Positions 8,454 through 17,500 of a stretch of 64,000 nucleotides of DNA are shown in pieces; positions within the stretch are counted from its first letter, which is position 1, and every line of letters begins with the position of its first letter. The stretch comes from UBA7236 sp044227505 (lineage in GTDB: Bacteria; Bacteroidota; Bacteroidia; Chitinophagales; BACL12), in the NCBI GenBank assembly GCA_044227505.1, contig JBGAWP010000006.1, forward strand, positions 1-64,000. Reading direction: 5' to 3'. The notes beneath the pieces are model-generated. The model was not told the DNA's origin, did no database searches, and saw only the letters and a list, made by a program, of their open reading frames with translations. The position numbers and the translations under genes are program-made.

Positions 8454-10459
8454 TAGAAAAATATTTTTAGTTCAACAATTGTTTCCTGATTTCTGAATTT
8501 ATCATCTGCAAAACTTGCATCTTCAAATTTCGACCATCTGTTCCGCACATATAATATCGCGTTTCTTCCAAGGTCAATATCGAGCCCTGCTCCATATCCG
8601 TTTCCGGTTTGATTTCTCGGACGCCTCGTTTCTTCATCAATATCTGTTTGGTAATTTCCTAAGGTTCTTTCATAACCAATATACCCTGAAAGGGTAAGAC
8701 CATTTGTAATATTGTAATATAATTCCAATTCACTTGCATATTGTCTTATATATGCTTTTTCAGTTACAACAGGAATTGCAGACCATGTTTTTTGGGCGCT
8801 GCTATAATATCCAAGGAAGAAAATATATAATGGCCTGTTAAATAATTTAGATTTAAATTTTAATTGTGGTTCTAAAACAGAAAAATATTTTTTATTTACT
8901 GCTATTCCTGAGCTGTCGTCACTCAGATAAACAGTTTCATATACATCTCTGAAAATAACGGAATATCTGTCGTAAGGTCCAACATTTGTAGGATAAGCGA
9001 AACGCCAGAAACGCGATCGCGTTAAACTATTTACCGGATGCGTATAGGTAATGATATTTGATGCAGGTGTAATTTCACCTGTCATTCCAAATCCAATATT
9101 GTAAGAAAATTTATCCCAAACCTGTTCAATATTTAAATCAAGTCCTTGTCGGTTGTTGGAGAGTTGTCCCATACGCAACATCGAACTTCCTGAAAGTTGT
9201 AATACTGCACTACTTCCAATAGCTCCGGCAGGAATAGTATTGGTGGTAAATTCCTGAACACTGCTATTTAAAAATGTCGCATTGTTATTAATTACATCCG
9301 GGCTGATCCTAAATCCGTGTAAGCTGAAGGTTGGAATATTTTTTTGCTGTGGGCTCGTAATTGTTGCGCTCATTAATTCTCCCCAACCTTTATTATGTAT
9401 GGGACTAAAATAATTTGCTGCGCCTGCTTCCAGATGCAATCCAAACTTAAACCAGGTTTGTTTTAACTCAAAAGTAAATTGATCAAATCCAACTTTTTCT
9501 AAGGCAAGGCTATCTGAATAAGTCAAACTATGTAAAGTATTTATGGAGAGATAAGCGCCATTATTTTGATTCTTAATTATTTTACCGCCATACGTTATAT
9601 TAGGTGTGCTGCTGAAGCCGCCGTTGAGTTCTGTTTTTCCGACCAATAATTTTGCAGCCATATCTCCCGGTAATTCTGATGCGTCTAATGCAAAACCTTT
9701 AAAGGCTTTATTTCCCCAACGCACATCCTGATCAATTGCGCCTTCATTGAAATATTTATCATACCTTGTAGAAACGGAATTTGCAATTGGATCCCACGGG
9801 TTTCTTTCAAATAAAGTAAATCGGTTATAACCTCTGAATGAACCCAAAGTAAGATCTGAAATATAATGCCATTGTATACCTCCTGTGCGAATGGTAAAAG
9901 AGCCGAATGGAGTTTCATGTGTGCCCGTAAAATTTATTCCAAGGTTTAATATTAAACTGGAACCTAGTCGGGTTCCTGATAATGGATCCTGAACACCTGG
10001 ACGTAAAGAATCTACAACCTGGTCACCATAAGTTGCATCCAAATTGCCATTCAGATATTGATAAGAATAAATATCAAATGCCCATGAAGTTTTTAAAGTT
10101 GGCCTTCCGGAAACATTGAGTTGGAAGGTTGGAAGTTGACTGTCGTCTCCAATAAATAGTTGATTAACAGGTGTTGTTACACCACCGTCTGTACTTAATA
10201 AATACGGAACAAAATTTCTTGTTTGCGTGCCATAAAACCGATAAAATCCGGAAACGGAAATACGATATAATTCAGATTGAATTTCTTTCGGGAAAACGCC
10301 GATTGTTTTTGATCCATCCAACTTGGTTGTATCTGATTGGCCGTATAAAAGCATCTGGGATTGTATTAATAACCATACAAAAATGAATACCGATGCGATT
10401 TTAGAATAAGGCATTTGGGTTTTCAAATGATCATTATATGCAATATCTTTTACAGGCAT
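8453..10459 (-). CDS. Predicted outer-membrane beta-barrel protein (668 aa), first gene of operon
   Basis: A 668-residue exported protein. Signal peptide hydrophobic core is at about residues 20-40, ending LYGQ. An in-frame ATG at 10414 is an alternative start with a more standard signal length. The rest is dominated by amphipathic beta-strands and ends in VELKIFF, a barrel-type C-terminus. There is no CarboxypepD-like extension or plug, so it is not a SusC receptor. It opens the six-gene operon directly behind an operator-promoter (10489-10522), and its stop overlaps the start of the second barrel. The pair takes the place of SusC/SusD here. Transport or surface scaffolding of glucans is inferred. 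Confidence 0.6.
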   Translation of the reverse strand: MPVKDIAYNDHLKTQMPYSKIASVFIFVWLLIQSQMLLYGQSDTTKLDGSKTIGVFPKEIQSELYRISVSGFYRFYGTQTRNFVPYLLSTDGGVTTPVNQLFIGDDSQLPTFQLNVSGRPTLKTSWAFDIYSYQYLNGNLDATYGDQVVDSLRPGVQDPLSGTRLGSSLILNLGINFTGTHETPFGSFTIRTGGIQWHYISDLTLGSFRGYNRFTLFERNPWDPIANSVSTRYDKYFNEGAIDQDVRWGNKAFKGFALDASELPGDMAAKLLVGKTELNGGFSSTPNITYGGKIIKNQNNGAYLSINTLHSLTYSDSLALEKVGFDQFTFELKQTWFKFGLHLEAGAANYFSPIHNKGWGELMSATITSPQQKNIPTFSLHGFRISPDVINNNATFLNSSVQEFTTNTIPAGAIGSSAVLQLSGSSMLRMGQLSNNRQGLDLNIEQVWDKFSYNIGFGMTGEITPASNIITYTHPVNSLTRSRFWRFAYPTNVGPYDRYSVIFRDVYETVYLSDDSSGIAVNKKYFSVLEPQLKFKSKLFNRPLYIFFLGYYSSAQKTWSAIPVVTEKAYIRQYASELELYYNITNGLTLSGYIGYERTLGNYQTDIDEETRRPRNQTGNGYGAGLDIDLGRNAILYVRNRWSKFEDASFADDKFRNQETIVELKIFF

Positions 10460-10488
10460 TTTTTAAAAGTGAAAGGTGTATTATGTAT

Positions 10489-10522
10489 CAAATGTAATAC
10501 TTTTTGTAAAATTTACAATTAG
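10489..10522 (-). promoter_or_regulatory. Operator-promoter of the six-gene glycan operon
   Basis: On the minus strand an inverted repeat (10500-10522; plus-strand arms CTTTTTGTAA and TTACAATTAG with spacer AAT) ends 3 nt before a perfect Bacteroidota -7 element TACATTTG (10496-10489). The TTG inside the operator (10518-10516) lies 19 bp upstream of the -7 element and so acts as the -33 element. It matches the sites at 12704-12726 and 14481-14503. A bound regulator would cover the -33 region. Confidence 0.75.
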
Positions 10523-10558
10523 TATAATTAAATTTTTTTTTGCCGGGATTTGGTTTCT

Positions 10559-11899
10559 TCAGAGTGTGATCTTCTTAAAAGAAATTGCCGGCCCTTCTTT
10601 TTTATTATCTCCTGATGGCAGCACATAAAAAGGGATGTTTTCATATGCATAATGTCCATTATTATCATATATAAATAAGAATAACCGATAAGCACCTTCT
10701 GTGCCCGGAGCGCTAAATTTTACCGTATTCTTTTTTGAGCGCATCGAAAGACCTTTAAGGGATGGTGGTTTAGATTCGGCATCACCGCCTGATTTGATAT
10801 CCTGACTTTCGGATACCACTTCCCAATGGTAGTGCAGTTTATCATTATTATTGTCGATAGCCATTGCTGATGCAAAACAATCAGAATAAGGTTTAACAAG
10901 AATTTTTTCGCCTTTTTTTTGGTCATTTAATACAACCGAATTTAATACAGGCGCCGTATTGGAAGGTTCCTTTTTCAACCAGATCCTTTCCAGTTCATCT
11001 ATCGCCTGAGATGACAATCCATTTTCATCAAATAATCCGTACCAGGTTGCTGTTGTTTCTTGTTTCTGACCCCATAAAAAAACATAAGAACCCAAACATT
11101 TTTGTGTATCCCGCTGAATAGATTGTAAATACCTTTCCTTATAACTGTTTGCCTTTTCAGTGCTGTTTTGTTCAACGGGAGCGCCCCACAATGTTTTAGA
11201 AACCTCCCAGTGTCCGTTAGGACCCCATTCGGTGATCATATAGGGTTTATCCCATTTTGTTGTTCTGAGTTTATCATATACATATGCAAGATCGCCATAC
11301 GTATTAATACCATAGATATCAATTTCGGGCGCACGCTCCATTATCAACCTCGTCTCGGTGGTATCCAAACCTGCAGTAACAGTCATGGTCGGGTGATTGG
11401 GGTCTAACTTGTGGATCATCGCTGCTACATCATTCACAGCATACCAAACATTAGTATTTGTATAAAAAAGATCCACCTCATTCCCAACACCCCATGCGAG
11501 CAATGCAGGATGGTCCTTATATTGTTCAACCACGGTTTGAAAATACAAAAGTTGTTGTTTTACTTTCTCGGTATTATTATAATCAAAACCATGACGCTCA
11601 TGCTGCATCCATAAACCGAGCAGAACTGTTAAGCCCATGCTCTGTGCCTCATCTAAAATTTCTCCTGCATTATCGCTTCCCCAGGTTCTTATTGAGTTCG
11701 CTCCAATGGAAACTGCTTTTTCGAGATGTACTGTGCCCCCTACGCCCTTAACATAATAAGGTTTCCCTTCACGATACAGTTGCCAATTTCCCTGCGCATC
11801 CTTTTGAAGAATTACCGGAATAGCTTGTGCTGAAATATTTGAAAAGGAAATAAATCCAAGCAACAACAATATTAACCCCAACAGCTTATTTGATTTCAT
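10559..11899 (-). CDS. Clan GH-A glycoside hydrolase with C-terminal beta-sandwich
   Basis: A 446-residue exported enzyme (signal peptide ends ISAQA). Residues about 30-315 form a TIM barrel like the GH2/GH5 catalytic domain: WGVGNEVD places the acid/base Glu at residue 141 and MITEWGPNG the nucleophile Glu at residue 224, both near strand ends as in clan GH-A. Residues about 320-440 form a beta-sandwich resembling a PKD/Ig-like module. The exact GH family is not certain; beta-glucanase or beta-glucosidase activity is inferred from the neighbours. Its start overlaps the regulator gene by 14 nt, so enzyme and regulator share a transcript, separate from the operon starting at 10459. Confidence 0.8.
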   Translation of the reverse strand: MKSNKLLGLILLLLGFISFSNISAQAIPVILQKDAQGNWQLYREGKPYYVKGVGGTVHLEKAVSIGANSIRTWGSDNAGEILDEAQSMGLTVLLGLWMQHERHGFDYNNTEKVKQQLLYFQTVVEQYKDHPALLAWGVGNEVDLFYTNTNVWYAVNDVAAMIHKLDPNHPTMTVTAGLDTTETRLIMERAPEIDIYGINTYGDLAYVYDKLRTTKWDKPYMITEWGPNGHWEVSKTLWGAPVEQNSTEKANSYKERYLQSIQRDTQKCLGSYVFLWGQKQETTATWYGLFDENGLSSQAIDELERIWLKKEPSNTAPVLNSVVLNDQKKGEKILVKPYSDCFASAMAIDNNNDKLHYHWEVVSESQDIKSGGDAESKPPSLKGLSMRSKKNTVKFSAPGTEGAYRLFLFIYDNNGHYAYENIPFYVLPSGDNKKEGPAISFKKITL

Positions 11900-12617
11900 T
11901 GTGTTTTAAGTATGATTTTTTATCAAATTTATACAGCCTCGAAGGTCTGTGCGGCACATCTTTCTGGTATTCTTCTGTTTCCAGCACATATTCAAAGAGG
12001 CCTGCTTTTTTTCTAAAGTTACCCTTATCGAATTTATTATCCAGTATCACTTCAAAAAAAGTTTGAAATTCGGTAAGTGTAAATTTTGGAGGTAAAACAC
12101 GGTTCCACAATGGATATCTCAATGCACTTTCTTTTAATTTTGCATAGGAGTAATTGATGATCTCCCGATGATCAAATGCCAGTTTAGGTAAAGTTTTAAT
12201 ACTATGCCAGGATGCTTTTTCAGCCCAAAATCCAGCCTTGGGATTAAAATCCTTCACATTTACCAGTGCATAATAGGCTACCGTAATTACTCTTCCCAAA
12301 GGATGTCTGTCAACTGCGCCAAAGGCATGTACTTGCTCGAAAACAACATCAGGTAAGTTGGTAAGGTCTTTTAAAACACGAACCGCTGAAGAATCAAGAT
12401 CTTCATCAGAATATACCAGATCGCCCGGTAAAGCCCATAACCCTTTAAATGGCTCGGCTCCCCGCTGTATCAATAATACCTGTAAATCCTTTTTGCCGAT
12501 CCCGAATACAACACAATCTATCGAAAACGCTGTTTCAAAAAACGACTCAATAGGTACGGAATAGATCTGATACTTAGTATCTCTTCGATTGCTTTTTGTA
12601 GCTTTTGGTTTGTTCAT
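11886..12617 (-). CDS. Nudix-domain transcriptional regulator (AraR/NrtR-like)
   Basis: A 243-residue cytoplasmic protein. Residues about 30-150 have the Nudix fold, but the Nudix box is broken: after GDLVYSDED the expected REUXEEXG is replaced by RVLKDLTN, so the hydrolase glutamates are missing. Residues about 165-235 look like the winged helix found at the C-terminus of NrtR and of the Nudix-type AraR of Bacteroidota. In those families the Nudix domain senses a nucleotide or sugar and the winged helix binds DNA. Three matching inverted repeats near this gene are the likely operators. It is encoded upstream of, and overlaps, the GH-A hydrolase. The effector is unknown; a glucan-derived sugar is plausible. 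Confidence 0.8.
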   Translation of the reverse strand: MNKPKATKSNRRDTKYQIYSVPIESFFETAFSIDCVVFGIGKKDLQVLLIQRGAEPFKGLWALPGDLVYSDEDLDSSAVRVLKDLTNLPDVVFEQVHAFGAVDRHPLGRVITVAYYALVNVKDFNPKAGFWAEKASWHSIKTLPKLAFDHREIINYSYAKLKESALRYPLWNRVLPPKFTLTEFQTFFEVILDNKFDKGNFRKKAGLFEYVLETEEYQKDVPHRPSRLYKFDKKSYLKHNEIK

Positions 12618-12626
12618 TTAACCTGA

Positions 12627-12634
12627 CAAATGTA
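12627..12634 (-). promoter_or_regulatory. -7 promoter element of the Nudix regulator
   Basis: A perfect TACATTTG on the minus strand lies 9 nt before the regulator ATG (12617). No good -33 TTG stands 19-21 bp upstream. If transcription starts 5-7 nt after the element, the leader is only a few nucleotides long. The degenerate half-operator at 12680-12702 lies 46-68 bp upstream. Confidence 0.45.
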
Positions 12635-12679
12635 AGAAACAATTTTGCAAATTGCCTTTTTGCGGGAAATACTTTAACA

Positions 12680-12738
12680 CTTATTGTAAAAAATACTTTA
12701 AGTCTTATTGTAATAATTACAAAAAGTATTTACATTTA
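12680..12738 (+). promoter_or_regulatory. Operator-promoter of the 12770 gene, with degenerate tandem site
   Basis: The main inverted repeat at 12704-12726 has arms CTTATTGTAA and TTACAAAAAG around spacer TAA. Its TTG ends at 12710, 20 bp before a -7-like TACATTTA at 12731-12738. A weaker copy with the same left arm (12680-12689) lies exactly 24 bp upstream, with a right arm matching only 6 of 10 positions. The region lies between the divergent regulator and repeat-protein genes, so it may also serve autoregulation. Confidence 0.7.
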
Positions 12739-12769
12739 CCCATCATTTCACTCACAAAAACAAATTATT

Positions 12770-14233
12770 ATGAAAAAATTATTTATTTTACTTATGTTAT
12801 TTAGTGTTACGGCGGCGTTATCGGCTCAAACCTATAATGTCACCTTTAAAGTTAACATGAACGAAGTTGTTGACCCATTTACAACACCTGAAGTAAACGG
12901 CAATTTTAACGGCTGGTGCGGCGGATGCAATCCAATGACCGATGCCGATCTTGATGGGATTTGGGAAGCAACTATTGCTCTTGCTCCCGGTATTTATGAA
13001 TATAAATTTGCAAACGATGCTTGGGCAGGTCAGGAAAATCTTATCCCCGGAACAACCTGCACTGTTACAAATTTTGGTTTTACGAACAGATCACTGGAAG
13101 TTGTTGCTTCTGATATTAATTTGGGTACAGTATGTTGGGGAAGTTGCGATGATTGTGGTTTAGCTCCGGTTTCCAATATCACTTTTCAGGTAAATATGAA
13201 TGGAGTTGCGGAACCTTTTACCACGCCTGAAGTAAATGGCAATTTCAATGGTTGGTGCGGAGGTTGTGCGCCAATGAGCGATGCAAACAGCGATGGTATA
13301 TGGGATGTTACCATAGCACTTGCTGCCGGAACTTATGAATATAAATTTGCATATGATGCATGGACGGGTCAGGAAGCTTTGACAGAAGGTTCTCCATGCA
13401 CTGTTACTAATTTCGGTTTCACAAACAGAGCGATCACCGTTGCAGGTGATGCAGTTTTATCGCCTGTGGTATGGGCAACCTGTGATGCAATTAATACCGT
13501 TATTACACCTGGCGTATCAACCACAATTTGTCAGGGTTCCAATGTGAATTTTGTTGCGGCTTCAGGATATACTTCTTATCAGTGGAAAAGAAATGGAGTT
13601 AATATCGGTGGAGCTACATCTTCCAATTATGTGGCAACCACACCTGGAAATTATTCCGTATTAATTTATTCGGGAACTGCGTTTGCAACTTCTGCTGCAA
13701 CTACTTTGATCGTTTCAAAACCGGCACCAAAAATTATGGTTGTGGGTAGTCTTGATATTTGTTTAACAGGTTCTGTTTTATTGAAGGGAAAAGTTGGTGT
13801 AGGCAGTACTTATCAGTGGTATAAAAATGGTGTTTTAATTGTTGGAGCTCCTTTAAATTATACAGCAACTACAATTGGAAGTTATAAGTTAAAAGAAACT
13901 ACAACCGCAGGTTGTGTTAAGTCTAAAACCGTTACTGTTACCTCCTCTTGTAAGTTAGGAAATGTTATTAATGATAATGTTGATATTACCATTTCTCCTA
14001 ACCCTGCCAATGATGTAATTACAGTGAAATCTGACAGGGAATTTTCGAATAATGAAAATGTTTCTATTATCATTTATTCCACCACAGGAATTGAAATTTA
14101 TAATCAACCGGTAACTGCAAATGGTATTATTAATGAAACTATAAACTTAGGTTATAACATTGCAAGTGGAATGTATATTGTTAAAATTTTGGGTGCCGAT
14201 ATCACCATCACAAGATCGTTGATCATAGAATAA
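12770..14233 (+). CDS. Type IX-secreted protein with two GWCGGC carbohydrate-binding-like domains
   Basis: A 487-residue secreted protein; the ATG at 12770 gives a clean signal peptide (ends LSAQ), whereas a longer frame back to 12605 would run into the promoter. Two tandem copies of a domain of about 110 residues follow (roughly 21-129 and 132-240), each with PEVNGNFNGWCGGC, a DGIW strand, YEYKFA and further cysteines near its end. The pattern resembles the starch-binding/glycogen-binding fold (CBM20/48-like). Two Ig-like domains follow (about 243-400, with YQWKRNG and YQWYKNG), then a type A sorting domain (ISPNPANDVITV ... SGMYIVKI). It shares operator and domain type with the 14546 gene. 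A surface glycan-binding role is inferred. Confidence 0.75.
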   Translation: MKKLFILLMLFSVTAALSAQTYNVTFKVNMNEVVDPFTTPEVNGNFNGWCGGCNPMTDADLDGIWEATIALAPGIYEYKFANDAWAGQENLIPGTTCTVTNFGFTNRSLEVVASDINLGTVCWGSCDDCGLAPVSNITFQVNMNGVAEPFTTPEVNGNFNGWCGGCAPMSDANSDGIWDVTIALAAGTYEYKFAYDAWTGQEALTEGSPCTVTNFGFTNRAITVAGDAVLSPVVWATCDAINTVITPGVSTTICQGSNVNFVAASGYTSYQWKRNGVNIGGATSSNYVATTPGNYSVLIYSGTAFATSAATTLIVSKPAPKIMVVGSLDICLTGSVLLKGKVGVGSTYQWYKNGVLIVGAPLNYTATTIGSYKLKETTTAGCVKSKTVTVTSSCKLGNVINDNVDITISPNPANDVITVKSDREFSNNENVSIIIYSTTGIEIYNQPVTANGIINETINLGYNIASGMYIVKILGADITITRSLIIE

Positions 14234-14251
14234 AAATTGAATCAAAAAATG

Positions 14252-14287
14252 ATAACCCATTCCATTTTTTTGGAATGGGTTATTTTT
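14252..14287 (+). terminator. Rho-independent terminator after the 12770 gene
   Basis: Twelve-bp stem ATAACCCATTCC / GGAATGGGTTAT around a T-rich loop, continuing into a T run. It lies 18 nt after the stop codon at 14233. Confidence 0.85.
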
Positions 14288-14350
14288 ATGATACAACATT
14301 ACCGACACAGCGTCTTTTTAATAGAAAAAATGGTCAATAACCTAGCGGAA

Positions 14351-14396
14351 TTTAACTGTTTACACAGTTAAAAACCGGACATTTTTTCACCGGTTT
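14351..14396 (+). other. Two consecutive hairpins upstream of the 14546 promoter
   Basis: Stem TTTAACTGT / ACAGTTAAA with loop TTAC (14351-14372) abuts a second stem AAACCGG / CCGGTTT with an 11-nt T-rich loop (14372-14396). They lie upstream of the operator at 14481, hence outside the predicted transcript. They could be a binding site, or a second terminator for read-through from the gene ending at 14233. Confidence 0.45.
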
Positions 14397-14480
14397 ATCC
14401 TTCGGTTTAGCCTTCTGCATCTTATTTTGTTCATCCATTAATTAAACAAAATAATACTTGAGAAAATATTAAATATTTTC

Positions 14481-14515
14481 CTTTTTGTAAATATTACAAA
14501 AAGTAATTAGCTTTA
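14481..14515 (+). promoter_or_regulatory. Operator-promoter of the 14546 gene
   Basis: A perfect inverted repeat at 14481-14503: arm CTTTTTGTAA, spacer ATA, arm TTACAAAAAG. The TTTTTG of the left arm ends at 14487, exactly 20 bp before a -7-like TAGCTTTA at 14508-14515. This is the best copy of the three sites and has the same geometry as the site before 12770. Confidence 0.75.
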
Positions 14516-14545
14516 CTACATTATTTAATATTTAAAATATTAGTC

Positions 14546-17500
14546 ATGAAACAATTATTTACTTTATTATTGCTCTGCACCTTTGCAACAGGTGCTATAG
14601 CACAAACCTACAATGTTACCTTTCAGGTAAACATGAATGAGGTAGTAACACCCTTTACCACGCCGGAAGTGAATGGCACTTTCAACGGCTGGTGCGGAGG
14701 TTGTGCAGCCATGAGTGATCCCGATATGGATGGTATTTGGTCCATAACGATCTTACTTGATGCCGGAACCTATGAATTTAAATATGCAAATGATGCCTGG
14801 GCAGGACAAGAAACCTTAACGCCCGGAGATCCATGCACGATAACTACGGATATTTTTACAAATCGTTTGCTTACAGTAACAGGTGATATTGTTTTAGATC
14901 CTGTATGTTGGGGAAGTTGCGAGAATTGCGACGGAGTGGTATTTACCCAAATGGACCTTCCTGTCACTTTTGAAGATGCCGGCGTTGATTACGGGTTGAT
15001 CGGTTTTGGCGGAGCAGAAGCTTCCACCATTGAAACAGATCCAACCGACCCGGCAAATACGGTAGCTAAAGTGATAAAATCGGCAACCGCTGAACTTTGG
15101 GCTGGAACAACGGTTACAAATCCGGCAGGTCAAGGTTTTGCAAGTGAAATTCCTTTTACGGATGTGAATACTACAATGTCGGTTCGCGTGTGGTCACCCG
15201 ATGCGGGAATCCCGGTTCGCTTAAAAGTGGAAGATCATTTAGATCCTACACATTCGGTGGAAACAGAAACCATGACCACAGTAGCCGGTGCCTGGGAAAC
15301 ACTAGTTTTTGATTTTGCCAATGAAGCTCCCGGCACTGCTGCGCTTAATTTGGCATATTATTTTGACAAAGCTTCCATATTCTTCAACTTTGGTACAACA
15401 GGTGCGGTTGCCGGTGAAAAAATATATTATTTTGATGATATGATGTTTGGTGGCGGCGGCGACCCAATGGTTTATAACGTTACTTTTAAAGTGAATATGA
15501 ATGAAGTTGCGGAGCCTTTCACAACTCCGGAAGTAAATGGATCATTCAACGGATGGTGCGGTGGTTGTAACCCTTTATCTGACCCCGATGGTGATGGAAT
15601 TTGGGAAACAACTCTGCCTATTACCGAAGGTTCCTATGAATTTAAATATGCATATGATGCCTGGGCAGGTCAGGAAAATCTTACCCCCGGAGATCCATGC
15701 ACAATTACACTGGGCGGTTTTACAAACAGAGTATTAAATTTTGCAGGTGATTATATTTTTGACGTTACATGTTGGGGCAGCTGTTCTGATTGTGGTGTTG
15801 TAGAACTTGAGCAGATGGACCTGCCAGTAACTTTTGATGTGGAAGGTGTTGATTATGGTTTAGTTGGCTTTGGTGGTGCTGAGGCTTCCACCATCGAATT
15901 TGACCCAACAGATCCTTCAAATATGGTGGCAATGGTGATAAAATCTGCAACTGCAGAACTTTGGGCCGGCACTACAATAACAAATCCTGCAAACGAGGGT
16001 TTTGCAACTGAAATTCCATTTACCGATGTGAATACACAAATGTCAGTTCGCGTTTGGTCACCGGATTCGGGAATTCAGATTCGATTGAAAGTAGAAGATC
16101 ATCTTGATCCAACCAAATCGGTGGAAACTGAGGTTACATCAACCGTAGCCGGAGATTGGGAAACGCTTGTTTTCGATTTCGCAAACGAGGCTCCCGGAAC
16201 TGCCGAGATCAATCTTGTTTATAATTATGACAAAGCTTCCATCTTCTTCAACTTTGGTGTTACCGGAGCTGTAGCAGGGGAAAAAACATATTATTTTGAT
16301 GATGTGATGTTCGGGGCCGGTGGCGGACCGGTTACTTACAATGTAACTTTCGCCGTTAATATGAATGAGGTGGTAGCTGCATTCACTTTACCGGAAGTAA
16401 ATGGTGAATTTACAGGCTGGTGCGGTGGTTGTAATCCATTATCTGATCCTGATGCTGACGGAATATGGTCAACAACATTAGCATTGGAAGCAGGCACCTA
16501 TCAATACAAATTTGCATATGATGCATGGGCTGGCTCTGAAAATCTTACTGCCGGCGATCCTTGTACATATACAGATGGTGGATTTACAAATCGTATTATT
16601 GAAGTTACAGAAGACATTGTATTGGAAAATGTTTGTTGGGGAAGTTGTGATGCATGCGATGTAATAGAAGACTCATTATTTGATGTTGTATTTACAGTTG
16701 ACATGAATGAAGTTGCTGAACCTTTCACAACTCCTGAAGTGAACGGAACATTTAATGCATGGTGCGGTGGTTGTGCTCCCATGAGCGATGTTGATGGTGA
16801 CGGAATATGGACTTTAACAATTCCGCTTGCAGCAGGCATTTATGAATATAAATTTGCTTATGATACCTGGGCTGGATCTGAAACTCTATTAGAAGGTGAT
16901 CCTTGCACAATTACTGCTTTTGGATTTACAAACAGAGCTTTGGAAGTTACCGAAGATGCAGTACTTGATACTGTTTGTTGGGGAAGTTGCTCTTCTTGCG
17001 AGGCTACTCTTCCAACCTATACGGTATTATTTCAAGTGGATATGAGCACAGTTACAGAAACATTTACCACACCGGAAGTAAACGGAACATTTAATGGATG
17101 GTGCGGTGGTTGTGCTCCGATGAGCGATGCTGATGGAAATGGCGTTTGGGAACTTGCAATAGTTTTAGCGGAAGGCACGCATGAATATAAATTTGCTTAT
17201 GATGCATGGGCCGGACAAGAAGATCTGACAGAAGGATCTCCTTGCACAAGCACAATTGATGGATTTACAAATAGATCAGTTACTGTTACAGGTGATGCAA
17301 CACTTGATGCAGTTTGCTGGGAATTATGTGTAGGTTGTGAAGTAGGTATAAATGATATTCCGGAAACAAATGTTTCTATTTATCCTCAGCCTGCATCTCA
17401 AACTGCATATATCGCGTTTGAAGGAAATGTTCCATTATTTTCACAAGCGGTTATCACCGATATTACAGGAAGAATTTTACAGGAAACCACAATTCAAAGT

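Noticed and set aside
8453..10459. SusC-type TonB receptor
   Set aside because: No CarboxypepD domain, TonB box or plug signature, and no SusD-like neighbour.
12605..12769. N-terminal extension of the 12770 protein
   Set aside because: It would contain the operator and -7 element and bury the signal peptide; the ATG at 12770 is the sensible start.
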